64,000 bases of DNA from Mucilaginibacter terrae (GTDB lineage: Bacteria; Bacteroidota; Bacteroidia; Sphingobacteriales; Sphingobacteriaceae): contig NZ_JAVLVU010000001.1 of the NCBI RefSeq assembly GCF_031951985.1, positions 1,798,001-1,862,000 of the forward strand, in the 5' to 3' direction. Position numbers and translations under genes: made by a program. The first letter of the stretch is position 1; each line of letters begins with the position of its first letter. Under the pieces are notes generated by a model. The model was given only the letters and a program-made list of their open reading frames with translations. It searched no databases and was not told the origin of the DNA. Positions 27,433-36,056 of this stretch are shown here, in pieces.

Positions 27433-28503
27433 ATGAAAAAATCCCTAATTATAACTATCACAACTCTTTGCGCCCTAAATTTTGCGGCTAAAGCCCAGGA
27501 TGGTATATCAGAATTACTTAAAACCGCCCCGGGCGATGCCACTAAATTACTCAATGCATATGCTAACCCGTTGTTCAAAGGTTTTGGTACTGGCCTAAAT
27601 AATGGCTGGACAAACACCGCAAAAACCAAGAGCCTGTTACACTTTGATGTGCGCATATCGGCATCGGGTGTGTTTGTTCCCACAGCCGATAAAAGCTTTG
27701 ATGTTACCAAAATAGGTTTGTCAAATAATACCCGTTTAAAAGCAGGTTCGCCTGCAATAACGCCAACTATTGGTGGCGAAAAGGGTGCTGCGACATCTAC
27801 CTTAGAACTTTATAGCGATGGCGGCCTTAAAATTGAAGAATTTAAATTACCCGAACGCGTTACCCCTATTATTCCGGCTCCGCAATTGCAGGTTACTGTT
27901 GGCTTAATAAAACATACCGATTTTACCGTTCGCTTTATTCCTAAAACCAAACTGAGCGACAACGTAGGTTCGGTTGGAATGGTTGGTTTTGGTTTGAAAC
28001 ACAACATTATGGAAGACATCTTCGGCGGTGTAGGCGGCAAACTGGTTCCGTTTGATTTAGCACTGGCAGCAGGCTATACCCGCTTTAATTATGAATTGCC
28101 ATTAGAAGTACGCCCAAGCGGAAACCGTGTACCCGATGCGCAAAGTGCCGGCAAAGCCGATTTTAGCAATCAACGTTTAGAAGGCCATTTCAGTGGCGTT
28201 AATATTCAAGCTTTAATCTCTAAAAAACTTTCTGTGTTTACACCGTTTGCAGCTGTGGGCTTCAACACCGCTAAAACCGATGTGGGCTTATATGGAAACT
28301 TCCCGGTAAGTAACAGTATTGCCGTTGGCAGCACCGGTACCTACACCGTTTACACCGACCCCATTAAAATCAACCAAAACAGCATTAGCGATGTAAAACT
28401 GGACGTTGGTTTTCAGCTCGACCTCGCTTTCTTTAAATTTTATGCATCAGGCAGCTTAGCCAAATACAAATCGGTTACGGCCGGTATTGGATTTGGTTTA
28501 TAA
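27433..28503 (+). CDS. DUF6588 family protein (probable outer-membrane barrel)
   Basis: A 356-residue protein with a Sec signal peptide (about 1-22, ending A-A-K-A-Q) and a body of alternating polar and hydrophobic residues rich in Gly, Thr and aromatic residues, consistent with a beta-barrel. It opens with Y-A-N-P-L-F-K-G-F-G-T-G-L-N-N-G-W, a stretch typical of the DUF6588 family in Bacteroidota, and closes with a strand ending in G-F-G-L. Transport or adhesion is possible; no function is assigned. The ATG at 27433 begins the signal peptide. Confidence 0.8.
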   Translation: MKKSLIITITTLCALNFAAKAQDGISELLKTAPGDATKLLNAYANPLFKGFGTGLNNGWTNTAKTKSLLHFDVRISASGVFVPTADKSFDVTKIGLSNNTRLKAGSPAITPTIGGEKGAATSTLELYSDGGLKIEEFKLPERVTPIIPAPQLQVTVGLIKHTDFTVRFIPKTKLSDNVGSVGMVGFGLKHNIMEDIFGGVGGKLVPFDLALAAGYTRFNYELPLEVRPSGNRVPDAQSAGKADFSNQRLEGHFSGVNIQALISKKLSVFTPFAAVGFNTAKTDVGLYGNFPVSNSIAVGSTGTYTVYTDPIKINQNSISDVKLDVGFQLDLAFFKFYASGSLAKYKSVTAGIGFGL

Positions 28504-28512
28504 CTTTGCCCA

Positions 28513-29400
28513 ATGCAATATAACTTAGAAATATTCAGCCCCGTACAGCCGTGGCAACACCCGCTGTTTGCTGAAAAGGGGCTGAATGTTTTTATTAAGC
28601 GCGATGACATGATTCATCCGCTTATATCGGGCAATAAGTGGCGTAAGCTTAAACATACACTAATTAAAGCCCAATTGCTGGGCAAAACCCACCTGGTTAC
28701 CTTTGGTGGTGCTTACTCCAATCATTTGTTAGCCACGGCATCGGCTGCGGCTAAGTTTGGGTTAGCATCAACAGGCTTTGTACGGGGTGAAGAAGTACAG
28801 AACGACACGCTGTTTTTATGCCGCCTGCATGGCATGAACCTCATTTTTACCGACCGCGAAGCGTACCGCAATAAGTCACTTTTGTTTGAACAGCATTTTG
28901 GCAACGACACCTCTGCCTATTTTATTGATGAAGGCGGTGCTTCGCCCGAAGCCGTTAAAGGCTGCGCCGAACTGGTACCCGAACTTCCCATATGCTATGA
29001 CCATTTTTTTTGTGCCTGCGGCACCGGGACAACCGCAGCAGGCATCATCACAGGCCTGCACCAACATCAATTGCCTACCCATTTTCACGCTATCCCCGTG
29101 TTAAAGGGCGGCGGTTTTATAAGGCATGATATTAATGACTATCTTAATTTTGAGTACCCCTACAGCCTGCATACCGATTACCATTTTGGCGGCTATGCTA
29201 AAACCACACCAGAGCTACTCAGCTTTATTAAAACCTTTGTGCAAAGCACCGGTATTCTCATCGAACCGATATACACAGGCAAAATGCTTTACGCAATACT
29301 CGATTTAGCATCAAAAGACAAGTTTGCGCCCGGAAGTAACATCTTGGCCGTGCATAGCGGCGGAATGATTGGATTGTTAGGAATGAAGGAGAAGTTTTAG
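28513..29400 (+). CDS. PLP-dependent D-cysteine desulfhydrase/ACC deaminase family enzyme
   Basis: A 295-residue fold-type II PLP enzyme. The PLP lysine lies in S-G-N-K-W-R-K-L-K, followed by F-G-G-A-Y-S-N-H-L-L-A-T-A and the phosphate-binding G-T-G-T-T-A-A-G; an E-P-I-Y-T-G-K-M stretch closes the site. Relatives deaminate 1-aminocyclopropane-1-carboxylate or desulfhydrate D-cysteine. Length is slightly below true ACC deaminases (about 335-340), so D-cysteine desulfhydrase or another D-amino-acid lyase is more likely. It starts 10 bp after the DUF6588 gene and may be co-transcribed with it. Confidence 0.8.
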   Translation: MQYNLEIFSPVQPWQHPLFAEKGLNVFIKRDDMIHPLISGNKWRKLKHTLIKAQLLGKTHLVTFGGAYSNHLLATASAAAKFGLASTGFVRGEEVQNDTLFLCRLHGMNLIFTDREAYRNKSLLFEQHFGNDTSAYFIDEGGASPEAVKGCAELVPELPICYDHFFCACGTGTTAAGIITGLHQHQLPTHFHAIPVLKGGGFIRHDINDYLNFEYPYSLHTDYHFGGYAKTTPELLSFIKTFVQSTGILIEPIYTGKMLYAILDLASKDKFAPGSNILAVHSGGMIGLLGMKEKF

Positions 29401-29498
29401 GAGAGAGTTGAGAGTACAGAATCAAGAATGCAGAAAAAAGGCCTTCAAGGCAGCATTATTTGTCTTGATTCTTGACTCTGTACTCTTGATTCCAAATC
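29401..29498. repeat. AGAGTACAGAATCAAGA word repeat (imperfect palindrome)
   Basis: GAGAGTACAGAATCAAGAATG is followed after a GCCTTCAAGGC core by the complementary words CTTGATTCTTGACTCTG and TACTCTTGATTC. Related stretches occur at 31530, 35857 and 51304, and a fragment sits inside aroA. Confidence 0.7.
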
Positions 29499-29541
29499 TT
29501 AATATACGCTTCGCTCTGTCTTAAACGTTATATTTGTTATT

Positions 29542-30864
29542 ATGCCAATTACCCCTAAAAACGTACAGCAAATTTTAGAAAAGCATCTCATAGCCGATGG
29601 CTTTGATTTGACTTTTGACATGGAAAGAAGCAAGGGCGTTTTCATTTATGATTCGAAACACGACCGCACCCTGCTCGATTTTTTTACCTGTTTTGCCTCG
29701 GTGCCCTTAGGGTACAACCATCCGGCTATGCTGGAAGATGAAGCATTTAAAAAAGATTTAATGCTGGCTGCACTGGCCAACCCATCCAACTCCGACATTT
29801 ATACCACGCAGTATGCGCAGTTTGTAGAAACCTTTGACCGCGTAGGAATACCCGACTACCTGCCCCATGCCTTTTTTGTAGCAGGCGGCGCACCGGCTAT
29901 TGAAAATGCGCTTAAAACAGCTATGGACTGGAAGGTGCAAAAGAACTTTAAAAAAGGATACACTACCGAGAAAGGTCAAAAAGTGCTGCATTTTGAAAAA
30001 GCATTTCATGGCCGCCTGGGTTATACATTGAGCCTTACCAATACCCTACCCGTAAAAACAAAATGGTATGCCAAGTTTGATTGGCCCCGGGTATCGCATC
30101 CAACCATGCAGTTTCCGCAAACGGAAGCCAATACCGACGATTTGTTGAAACGCGAGGCGGAATCAATAGCGCAAATTAAGCAAGCCTTTATAGATAACAA
30201 GGATGATATATGCGCTATTATTATTGAGCCCGTACAGGCCGAAGGGGGTGACAACCACATACGCCCTGAATTTGCCGAACAGCTCCGCATTTTGGCCGAC
30301 GAGAATGAAGCCATGCTTATTTACGATGAAGTGCAGGTTGGCGTAGGTTTAAGCGGCAAATTTTGGTGCCATGAGCATTTTGGCGAAAACGCGCGTCCTG
30401 ATATAATTGCCTTTGGTAAAAAAATGCAGGTTTGCGGTATGCTGGCCGGCAAGCGTGTGGACGAAAATGAAGAAAACGTTTTCAATGTATCGTCGCGCAT
30501 TAATTCTACCTGGGGAGGTAATTTGGTTGACATGGTGCGCTCGGGCAAAATTTTGCAGATCATTGAGCAGGATAAGTTATGCGATAAAGCCGCCCGTACC
30601 GGTGAGTACCTGCAAAATGAGTTATATAAATTAGCTCAGGAGTTTCCTATCATACACAACATCAGGGGCAAAGGGCTTTTAACTGCTTTTGACTTTGAGG
30701 ACAAAGCTACCCGCAACGATTTTATAGCACGTGGAATTACGCATAACGCAATGTTCTTGGGGTGTGCCGAAAAAACCATCCGTTTCAGGCCTGCGCTAAC
30801 CATCGAAGAGGAGCATATTGATATGGGAATGGATATTATGCGAAATATATTTAAACAATTATAG
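29542..30864 (+). CDS. lat: L-lysine 6-transaminase
   Basis: A 440-residue class III (ornithine/GABA-type) aminotransferase. The closest pattern is L-lysine epsilon-aminotransferase, which moves the 6-amino group of lysine to 2-oxoglutarate, giving allysine/piperideine-6-carboxylate. Visible blocks are F-F-T-C-F-A-S-V-P-L-G-Y-N-H-P, F-V-A-G-G-A-P-A-I-E-N-A-L-K-T, I-Y-D-E-V-Q-V-G-V-G, and the PLP lysine in I-A-F-G-K-K-M-Q-V-C-G. The R-I-N-S-T-W-G-G-N-L-V-D-M stretch is characteristic of this subfamily. TATATTTG at 29529-29536 is a probable promoter element 6 bp before the start. No lysine-catabolism partner lies beside it. Confidence 0.9.
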   Translation: MPITPKNVQQILEKHLIADGFDLTFDMERSKGVFIYDSKHDRTLLDFFTCFASVPLGYNHPAMLEDEAFKKDLMLAALANPSNSDIYTTQYAQFVETFDRVGIPDYLPHAFFVAGGAPAIENALKTAMDWKVQKNFKKGYTTEKGQKVLHFEKAFHGRLGYTLSLTNTLPVKTKWYAKFDWPRVSHPTMQFPQTEANTDDLLKREAESIAQIKQAFIDNKDDICAIIIEPVQAEGGDNHIRPEFAEQLRILADENEAMLIYDEVQVGVGLSGKFWCHEHFGENARPDIIAFGKKMQVCGMLAGKRVDENEENVFNVSSRINSTWGGNLVDMVRSGKILQIIEQDKLCDKAARTGEYLQNELYKLAQEFPIIHNIRGKGLLTAFDFEDKATRNDFIARGITHNAMFLGCAEKTIRFRPALTIEEEHIDMGMDIMRNIFKQL

Positions 30865-31092
30865 TGTAATAATAATGCTACAGTAATTGGCTTTTGACGT
30901 TTTACTTACATTTTTTTCTCGACCGGATACTATTATTGCGCTTCAAGAGTTTTATTACTAAATATAACTTTATTATACAGTTGTAAGTATAAGGTGTTAC
31001 ATTTAGAGGTACTACTACAAGGCCAAACCACGTAGAAATACCTGGTTCAACTTTTAAACAAAATAAGGGATCTACTACTACTTACTATTACA

Positions 31093-31524
31093 ATGAGCAA
31101 ACAAACTGAGAAATTAAAAAAGCAGCTTGTCGAGATTTCTGATGTGATCAACGCATTTAAATCTGAAGCCGTGCAAGTAAAAATTATCGACAGACTGCTG
31201 GACACTATGATGGATTGGGACAAAGAAGGCGACGACCATTTTGCCCGTAAAACCATGCGCTTACAGCAAGACGACAATCACAGGCCCAATGGAGGCGTTA
31301 GAAAACCAGGCGCAACGAAGGTTTTAAACCAACTGCTCCAAACCGACTACTTTGACCAACCCCACAGCATTGCCGACATTGCAACTTACTGCAAAGACCA
31401 ATATGATTCGGACTTTAAAACTTCGGAATTATCAGGCATCCTGCTAAAACTGGCCAATGAAAGCAAACTACGCCGCGAAAGAAGCGAAGAAAACAACCGC
31501 TTTGAGTACGTGAAAGCGTCGTAA
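31093..31524 (+). CDS. Conserved hypothetical, basic and helical
   Basis: A 143-residue hydrophilic protein without signal peptide or membrane segment. The N-terminal half is strongly helical with heptad-like spacing (K-L-K-K-Q-L-V-E-I-S-D-V-I-N-A-F); the second half, from G-A-T-K-V-L-N-Q-L-L, resembles a small winged-helix module with S-I-A-D-I-A-T-Y-C and L-S-G-I-L-L-K-L-A-N-E-S-K-L-R-R-E-R. A DNA-binding role is possible but only inferred from that pattern. It has a 228-bp upstream region without another gene. The specific family is not recognised. Confidence 0.65.
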   Translation: MSKQTEKLKKQLVEISDVINAFKSEAVQVKIIDRLLDTMMDWDKEGDDHFARKTMRLQQDDNHRPNGGVRKPGATKVLNQLLQTDYFDQPHSIADIATYCKDQYDSDFKTSELSGILLKLANESKLRRERSEENNRFEYVKAS

Positions 31525-31529
31525 GAAAA

Positions 31530-31658
31530 GAGAATAAAGAGTAAAGAGTCAGGAATCAAGACGAATAGCGTCTATGATTTCTGACTCTTTTTTATTTGAA
31601 TCGCATTCAAGTCAAAAGTCTGTACTCTTGATTCTATATTCTTGACTCTATTTCCTAC
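31530..31658. repeat. AGAGTCAAGAATC word repeat
   Basis: AGAATAAAGAGTAAAGAGTC and AGGAATCAAGACGAATAGCGTC are followed by complementary words (GATTTCTGACTCTT, then GTACTCTTGATTC and TTCTTGACTCTATTTCC). The core ACGAATAGCGT separates the halves. It lies between the hypothetical gene and bshB1, which converge. Confidence 0.65.
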
Positions 31659-32380
31659 CTTAAGTCAAACAAACTCTCCACTCCTAATATTTTCCTCGAC
31701 AGAAAACCTTCTGCGTAGCGGGCTTTTATGTAGCGGCCAAATTCGCCGGCGCGGGCTTCTACGTTCTGGAAAAATTCTGGCGATGAAATGTAGGTTTGAG
31801 GTTCATCTACCCACTCGGGGTTGTGAAACTGAGAGCCGTATGCCTTTATGCTGTCCATTTTGCCTTCCCAGTATTGCGTTACATCAACCACAATATCGGG
31901 TTTAATATAAATATCCTGCACAAAGTGAAGTAGCTGTTTAGGCCGCCACGCTTCCTGCTGCTGCCCGTCTTTATCAAAGGTTTCTATCTTGCGCAATCCT
32001 GATAGAAAGCATGATGCCTGCACCAAATCGCTCGCGCGGCCATGGTCGGGGTGACGGTCATGGTAGGCGTTGGTAATTACAATTTCGGGCTGGTAGCGGC
32101 GTATTACCTCAATAACTTTTAGCTGATACTCCGGTGTATTTTGAAAAAAGCCATCCGGTATGCCCAGGTTATCGCGTACGGCTAAACCCAGTATTTTACC
32201 GGCAGCTTCGGCCTCTTTAAGCCTTATTTGGGCAGAACCGCGCGTGCCCAGTTCGCCTTGGGTCAGGTCAACTATCCCCGATTTTTTACCCATGGCGTTA
32301 TGCTTTAAAATAACGCCCGCGCAACCCAGTTCGGCATCGTCGGGGTGTACGGGTAAAACTAAAATATCAAGTTTTATCAT
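31655..32380 (-). CDS. bshB1: Bacillithiol biosynthesis deacetylase BshB1
   Basis: A 241-residue LmbE/PIG-L-like zinc deacetylase. BshB1 hydrolyses N-acetylglucosaminyl-malate to GlcN-malate, the second step of bacillithiol synthesis. The zinc motif V-H-P-D-D-A-E-L-G-C is at about 11-20; the second site H-D-R-H-P-D-H-G-R-A lies near residue 107, and L-T-Q-G-E-L-G-T-R-G-S is the family loop. Its start overlaps the gpx stop by 4 bp, so the two are translationally coupled. bshA and bshC are not in the window. The symbol is used for the closest family. Confidence 0.9.
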   Translation of the reverse strand: MIKLDILVLPVHPDDAELGCAGVILKHNAMGKKSGIVDLTQGELGTRGSAQIRLKEAEAAGKILGLAVRDNLGIPDGFFQNTPEYQLKVIEVIRRYQPEIVITNAYHDRHPDHGRASDLVQASCFLSGLRKIETFDKDGQQQEAWRPKQLLHFVQDIYIKPDIVVDVTQYWEGKMDSIKAYGSQFHNPEWVDEPQTYISSPEFFQNVEARAGEFGRYIKARYAEGFLSRKILGVESLFDLR

Positions 32381-32895
32381 GCCATTACAAGCTGGGTATC
32401 GGCCACAAGCAGTTCGTTAATTTTCCTTTTGATCTTGGCTGCACTGGGCTTGGTAAACGGGTAAAAGAAATCAACCACATGGCCGTTACGGTCAATAAGG
32501 TATTTATGAAAGTTCCAGCGTGGTGTTGATTGTATGTTTCCGTTTTCCTTTTTATTGCTCAAAAAGCTAAATAACGGATGTACATCTTTACCCTTAACAT
32601 GGGTTTTGTTAAAAACCGGGTAATGTGCACCAAAATTAATGCTGCAAAATTTGCCAATCCCGGCGCCGCTCAAAGGCTCCTGTCCACCAAAATCATTTGA
32701 GGGGAAAGCCAGTATTTCAAAATCCTGTCCTTCAAATTCACTTCTTAAAAGTTCAAGCTCTTTAAGTTGTGGGGTAAAGCCGCATTGCGAGGCTGTGTTT
32801 ACAATTAATAAAACTTTGTTTTTATAATCGCCCAAGTTCACTTCTTCACCATTCAGCTTTTGAACGCTGAACTGGTAAATACTCTGTTCGTCCAT
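32377..32895 (-). CDS. Glutathione peroxidase family (thiol peroxidase)
   Basis: A 172-residue peroxidase of the GPx family with peroxidatic Cys instead of selenocysteine: N-T-A-S-Q-C-G-F-T (C38). Other blocks are F-P-S-N-D-F-G-G-Q-E-P and W-N-F-H-K-Y-L-I-D, with the Gln and Trp of the catalytic tetrad. Bacterial Cys-GPx enzymes usually take electrons from thioredoxin; its coupling to bshB1 suggests bacillithiol could be relevant. It sits between a DUF4294 gene (3-bp gap) and bshB1 (4-bp overlap). Confidence 0.92.
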   Translation of the reverse strand: MDEQSIYQFSVQKLNGEEVNLGDYKNKVLLIVNTASQCGFTPQLKELELLRSEFEGQDFEILAFPSNDFGGQEPLSGAGIGKFCSINFGAHYPVFNKTHVKGKDVHPLFSFLSNKKENGNIQSTPRWNFHKYLIDRNGHVVDFFYPFTKPSAAKIKRKINELLVADTQLVMA

Positions 32896-32898
32896 TTA

Positions 32899-33513
32899 TT
32901 AATTATATCTGTTAGCATAATAGCCGGCCTGGCGCAGGATACCTTCAATATCGCGCTCCTGTTCGGGGTCGTACGTTTCTTTCAAATTGTGGCCAAATAT
33001 ACGGGCTACCGATTGAAACATAAAAGCCTGAAAGCCGCCTTTTAATTCTTTGGTAAGTTCATAGCTGGTTGTACCAACTTCGCGGTCAATCAGCTTAATT
33101 AAAATCTCTCCCTGGGTAATGGTGAGGTTTTTTATTTGTGAGTTAAATAGCTCTTTTACTTCTTTTTCACATTTCTTTATCAACTCCTTTTGCAGCTTTT
33201 TATCAGATGTTACGGCCAGATCGCGCTGTAACTGGCGGTACTTATCGCCGGCTATACGTGCATAGGGTATAACTTTGTAAACATTGTACTTTAACCGGTT
33301 GTAAGCTTTACGGTCGGCCTCACTGGCCCAAATACGGACACCTAATACAGGCACTTCGGGCAAAACTACCCATGGCACCAATTCGCCGTCGTACTCAGTT
33401 AAGTAGGTTTTAATGGTATCATTTTTGCCCACTTTGGGATGTGGCAGTGTATTTTGAGACTTGGCACGCCCCACAAAACAGCAAAACAATAGCATTAAAC
33501 CAATATATTTCAT
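32899..33513 (-). CDS. DUF4294 domain protein, exported
   Basis: A 204-residue protein with an N-terminal signal peptide (about 1-19, ending R-A-K-S-Q) and the DUF4294 domain, recognised by W-A-S-E-A-D-R-K-A-Y-N-R-L-K-Y-N-V-Y-K-V-I-P-Y-A. The C-terminal half is charged and helical, with K-G-G-F-Q-A-F-M-F-Q-S-V-A-R-I-F-G. DUF4294 proteins are restricted to Bacteroidota and have no assigned function. It is the first gene of a tight operon with gpx and bshB1, divergent from rel/spoT. Confidence 0.85.
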   Translation of the reverse strand: MKYIGLMLLFCCFVGRAKSQNTLPHPKVGKNDTIKTYLTEYDGELVPWVVLPEVPVLGVRIWASEADRKAYNRLKYNVYKVIPYARIAGDKYRQLQRDLAVTSDKKLQKELIKKCEKEVKELFNSQIKNLTITQGEILIKLIDREVGTTSYELTKELKGGFQAFMFQSVARIFGHNLKETYDPEQERDIEGILRQAGYYANRYN

Positions 33514-33563
33514 ATATTTACTTAGTTACAAAAATAGTGCTAATTTTTAGTGAAATAAAAATC

Positions 33564-33593
33564 ATTGTGCGAATTTATTTTTATACGCACAAT
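33564..33593. promoter_or_regulatory. Dyad in the DUF4294/rel intergenic region
   Basis: Perfect 8-bp inverted repeat ATTGTGCG (33564-33571) and CGCACAAT (33586-33593) with a 14-nt A/T-rich spacer. It lies 30 bp before rel and 50 bp before the divergent operon. It could be an operator for one or both, or a hairpin; no regulator is implied by the sequence. Confidence 0.35.
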
Positions 33594-33622
33594 TATGATA
33601 CAAAGTTAACAAGCGCTTATAA

Positions 33623-35854
33623 ATGAAAGATTTAGTGATTGATCTGGAAGCCGAAAAAGCGGAAATTTTAAAACGTTACCGCGCCCTGTTGCGTGCATCA
33701 AAATCCACACTCCAAAAAGGAGACAAGCGGATGATACGCAAGGCGTTTGAAATGGCCGTGGAAAGCCATAAAGATATGCGCCGCAAATCGGGCGAACCAT
33801 ATATATACCATCCTATTGCCGTAGCCCAAATAGCTGCCGAAGAAATTGGTTTAGGCACCACCTCTATTGTTTGTGCCCTGCTGCACGATGTGGTTGAAGA
33901 TACCGATGTGAGCCTGGAAGATATTGAACGCGAGTTTGGTAAAAAAGTAGCCAAAATTATTGATGGCTTAACCAAAATTTCGGGTGTATTTGATACCAAT
34001 AGCTCCCTGCAGGCCGAAAACTTCCGTAAGATGCTGCTTACCCTGGCCGATGATGTGAGGGTAATATTGATTAAGCTGGCCGACCGCCTGCACAACATGC
34101 GCACCATGGAGTTTATGCCGCGCGATAAGCAGCTCAAACTTTCATCTGAAACGGTTTACCTGTATGCCCCGTTGGCGCACAGGCTGGGATTATATGCTAT
34201 AAAATCTGAACTGGAAGACCTCTCTATGAAATACATGGAGCGCGAAACTTACCAGTTCATCAAAAAGAAACTCAACGAGAAAAAAGCCGAGCGCGAGAAA
34301 TTTATTTACGATTTTATTCAGCCGGTAAAAGCTACTTTAGAGAGCCAGGGCTTACAGGCCGATATTTTTGGCCGTCCAAAATCCATCCATTCTATATGGA
34401 ACAAGATGAAGAAAAAGGCCATCCCATTTGAGGAAGTGTATGACCTTTTTGCAATTCGGGTTATTTTGGACAGTGCACCCGAAAATGAAAAAGCCGATTG
34501 CTGGAAGGCCTACTCTATCGTAACCGATTCGTACCGGCCTAACCCCGACCGCCTTCGCGACTGGGTATCATCGCCGAAGGCAAACGGTTATGAATCGTTG
34601 CACACCACGGTAATGGGACCTCGCGGCCAGTGGGTTGAAGTGCAGATACGTACCAAGCGCATGAACGAAATTGCCGAAAAAGGTTTCGCTGCGCACTGGA
34701 AGTACAAAGAATCATCAAGCGATAGTGGACTTGACCAGTGGATACAAAAGGTACGTGAGCTGCTGCGCAATCCTGACAGCAACGCATTAGACTTTTTGGA
34801 CGATTTTAAAATGAACCTTTTCAGCGATGAGATATTCATTTTTACGCCTAAAGGTGCCCTCATTCAGCTACCATCGAACGCCACCGCGCTCGATTTTGCC
34901 TTCGAGATACACACCGATGTAGGTGCAAGCTGTATTGGTGCCAAGGTAAACCATAAGTTGGTACCGCTAAACTACAACCTGCAAAACGGCGACCAGGTAG
35001 AAATTATTACCTCGAGTAAGCAAACACCTAAAGAGGATTGGTTAAATTTTGTGGTTACGGCCAAGGCTAAAGCCAAAATTAAATCATCGTTAAAAGAGGC
35101 TAAACGCAAAATTGCCGAAGATGGCAAGGAGATATTGGAGCGTAAACTAAAATCGCTTAAAATTACCTACAACACCGAGAATATACATAAACTCACCAAC
35201 CACTTTAAACTGCTTTCGAGCCAGGACCTGTTTTACAATGTGGCCAAAGGTATTATCGACCTTAAAGATCTTAAAGAATACCAGGCCACCGAAAAGGTAG
35301 TTGAAAACAAACCTCAGGATAAAATAGACCAGGAGCAGGTGCAAAACCTGGTGCGTACCATCAAATCAAAAGACAGCGATATCTTATTGATTGGTGAGGA
35401 CTTGCAAAAGATAGACTACAAGCTGGCATCGTGCTGTAATCCTATCCCCGGCGATGATGTGTTTGGTTTTATTACCGTTAACGAAGGGATTAAAATACAC
35501 CGTACTAACTGCCCTAACGCGGCCAAATTAATGGCCAATTATGGTTACCGCATTGTTAAAGCCCGCTGGACCAACCAGCATGAGCTGGCGTTTTTAACAG
35601 GTTTACGCATTACCGGTATTGACGATGTAGGTTTAATTAATAAGCTCACCACCGTTATATCAACCGATTTTAAGGTAAATATGCGCTCACTCACGGTTGA
35701 CAGTGATAATGGCATTTTTGAGGGAACTATTATGGTATATGTTAACGATACATCGCATCTTGACAACCTTATTAAACGCCTTAAACAGGTAAAAGGCGTA
35801 ACCGGCGTAACCCGCTTCGATTCGGCCCCTACACCTGTGGAGAAAGCGTCGTAA
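33623..35854 (+). CDS. Bifunctional (p)ppGpp synthetase/hydrolase, RelA/SpoT family
   Basis: A 743-residue long RSH protein that makes and degrades the stringent alarmone. Domains in order: HD hydrolase (about 45-200) with G-E-P-Y-I-Y-H-P and L-L-H-D-V-V-E-D-T-D intact; synthetase (about 240-370) with G-R-P-K-S-I-H-S-I-W-N-K and N-G-Y-E-S-L-H-T-T-V; TGS (about 405-465) with I-F-I-F-T-P-K-G; and a C-terminal zinc-finger/ACT part with C-C-N-P-I-P-G-D-D. Both catalytic centres look intact, so it is probably the dual-function Rel/SpoT form. Residue spans are estimates. Confidence 0.95.
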   Translation: MKDLVIDLEAEKAEILKRYRALLRASKSTLQKGDKRMIRKAFEMAVESHKDMRRKSGEPYIYHPIAVAQIAAEEIGLGTTSIVCALLHDVVEDTDVSLEDIEREFGKKVAKIIDGLTKISGVFDTNSSLQAENFRKMLLTLADDVRVILIKLADRLHNMRTMEFMPRDKQLKLSSETVYLYAPLAHRLGLYAIKSELEDLSMKYMERETYQFIKKKLNEKKAEREKFIYDFIQPVKATLESQGLQADIFGRPKSIHSIWNKMKKKAIPFEEVYDLFAIRVILDSAPENEKADCWKAYSIVTDSYRPNPDRLRDWVSSPKANGYESLHTTVMGPRGQWVEVQIRTKRMNEIAEKGFAAHWKYKESSSDSGLDQWIQKVRELLRNPDSNALDFLDDFKMNLFSDEIFIFTPKGALIQLPSNATALDFAFEIHTDVGASCIGAKVNHKLVPLNYNLQNGDQVEIITSSKQTPKEDWLNFVVTAKAKAKIKSSLKEAKRKIAEDGKEILERKLKSLKITYNTENIHKLTNHFKLLSSQDLFYNVAKGIIDLKDLKEYQATEKVVENKPQDKIDQEQVQNLVRTIKSKDSDILLIGEDLQKIDYKLASCCNPIPGDDVFGFITVNEGIKIHRTNCPNAAKLMANYGYRIVKARWTNQHELAFLTGLRITGIDDVGLINKLTTVISTDFKVNMRSLTVDSDNGIFEGTIMVYVNDTSHLDNLIKRLKQVKGVTGVTRFDSAPTPVEKAS

Positions 35855-35856
35855 AG

Positions 35857-36012
35857 AGAGTATAGAATACAGAGTCAAGAGTACAGATTTTAAGAAGCTT
35901 TACTTTTGCGCTTAGGTCTTTATTCCTGACTCTGTACTCTGATTCAGATATAGACATGAGCATGTCATTAGTTCGCGGTCACTCTTGATTCTTGACTCTA
36001 TACTCTTGATTC
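35857..36012. repeat. AGAGTCAAGAGTACAGA word repeat
   Basis: GAGAGTATAGAATACAGAGTC and AAGAGTACAGATTTTAAGAAG are followed by complementary words (CCTGACTCTGTACTCTGATTC, then CTCTTGATTCTTGACTC and TATACTCTTGATTCTACC). The right edge forms part of the fur promoter. Confidence 0.7.
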
Positions 36013-36034
36013 TACCCAATAATTCCTACCTTTG
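36006..36034 (+). promoter_or_regulatory. Promoter of the Fur-family gene; upstream element lies in a word repeat
   Basis: TTG at 36006-36008, 18-nt spacer, TACCTTTG at 36027-36034, 22 bp before the ATG. The TTG belongs to CTCTTGATTCT, the last word of the dispersed repeat. Pattern match only. Confidence 0.5.
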
Positions 36035-36056
36035 AAATCTTAACTGTTTTAATACT

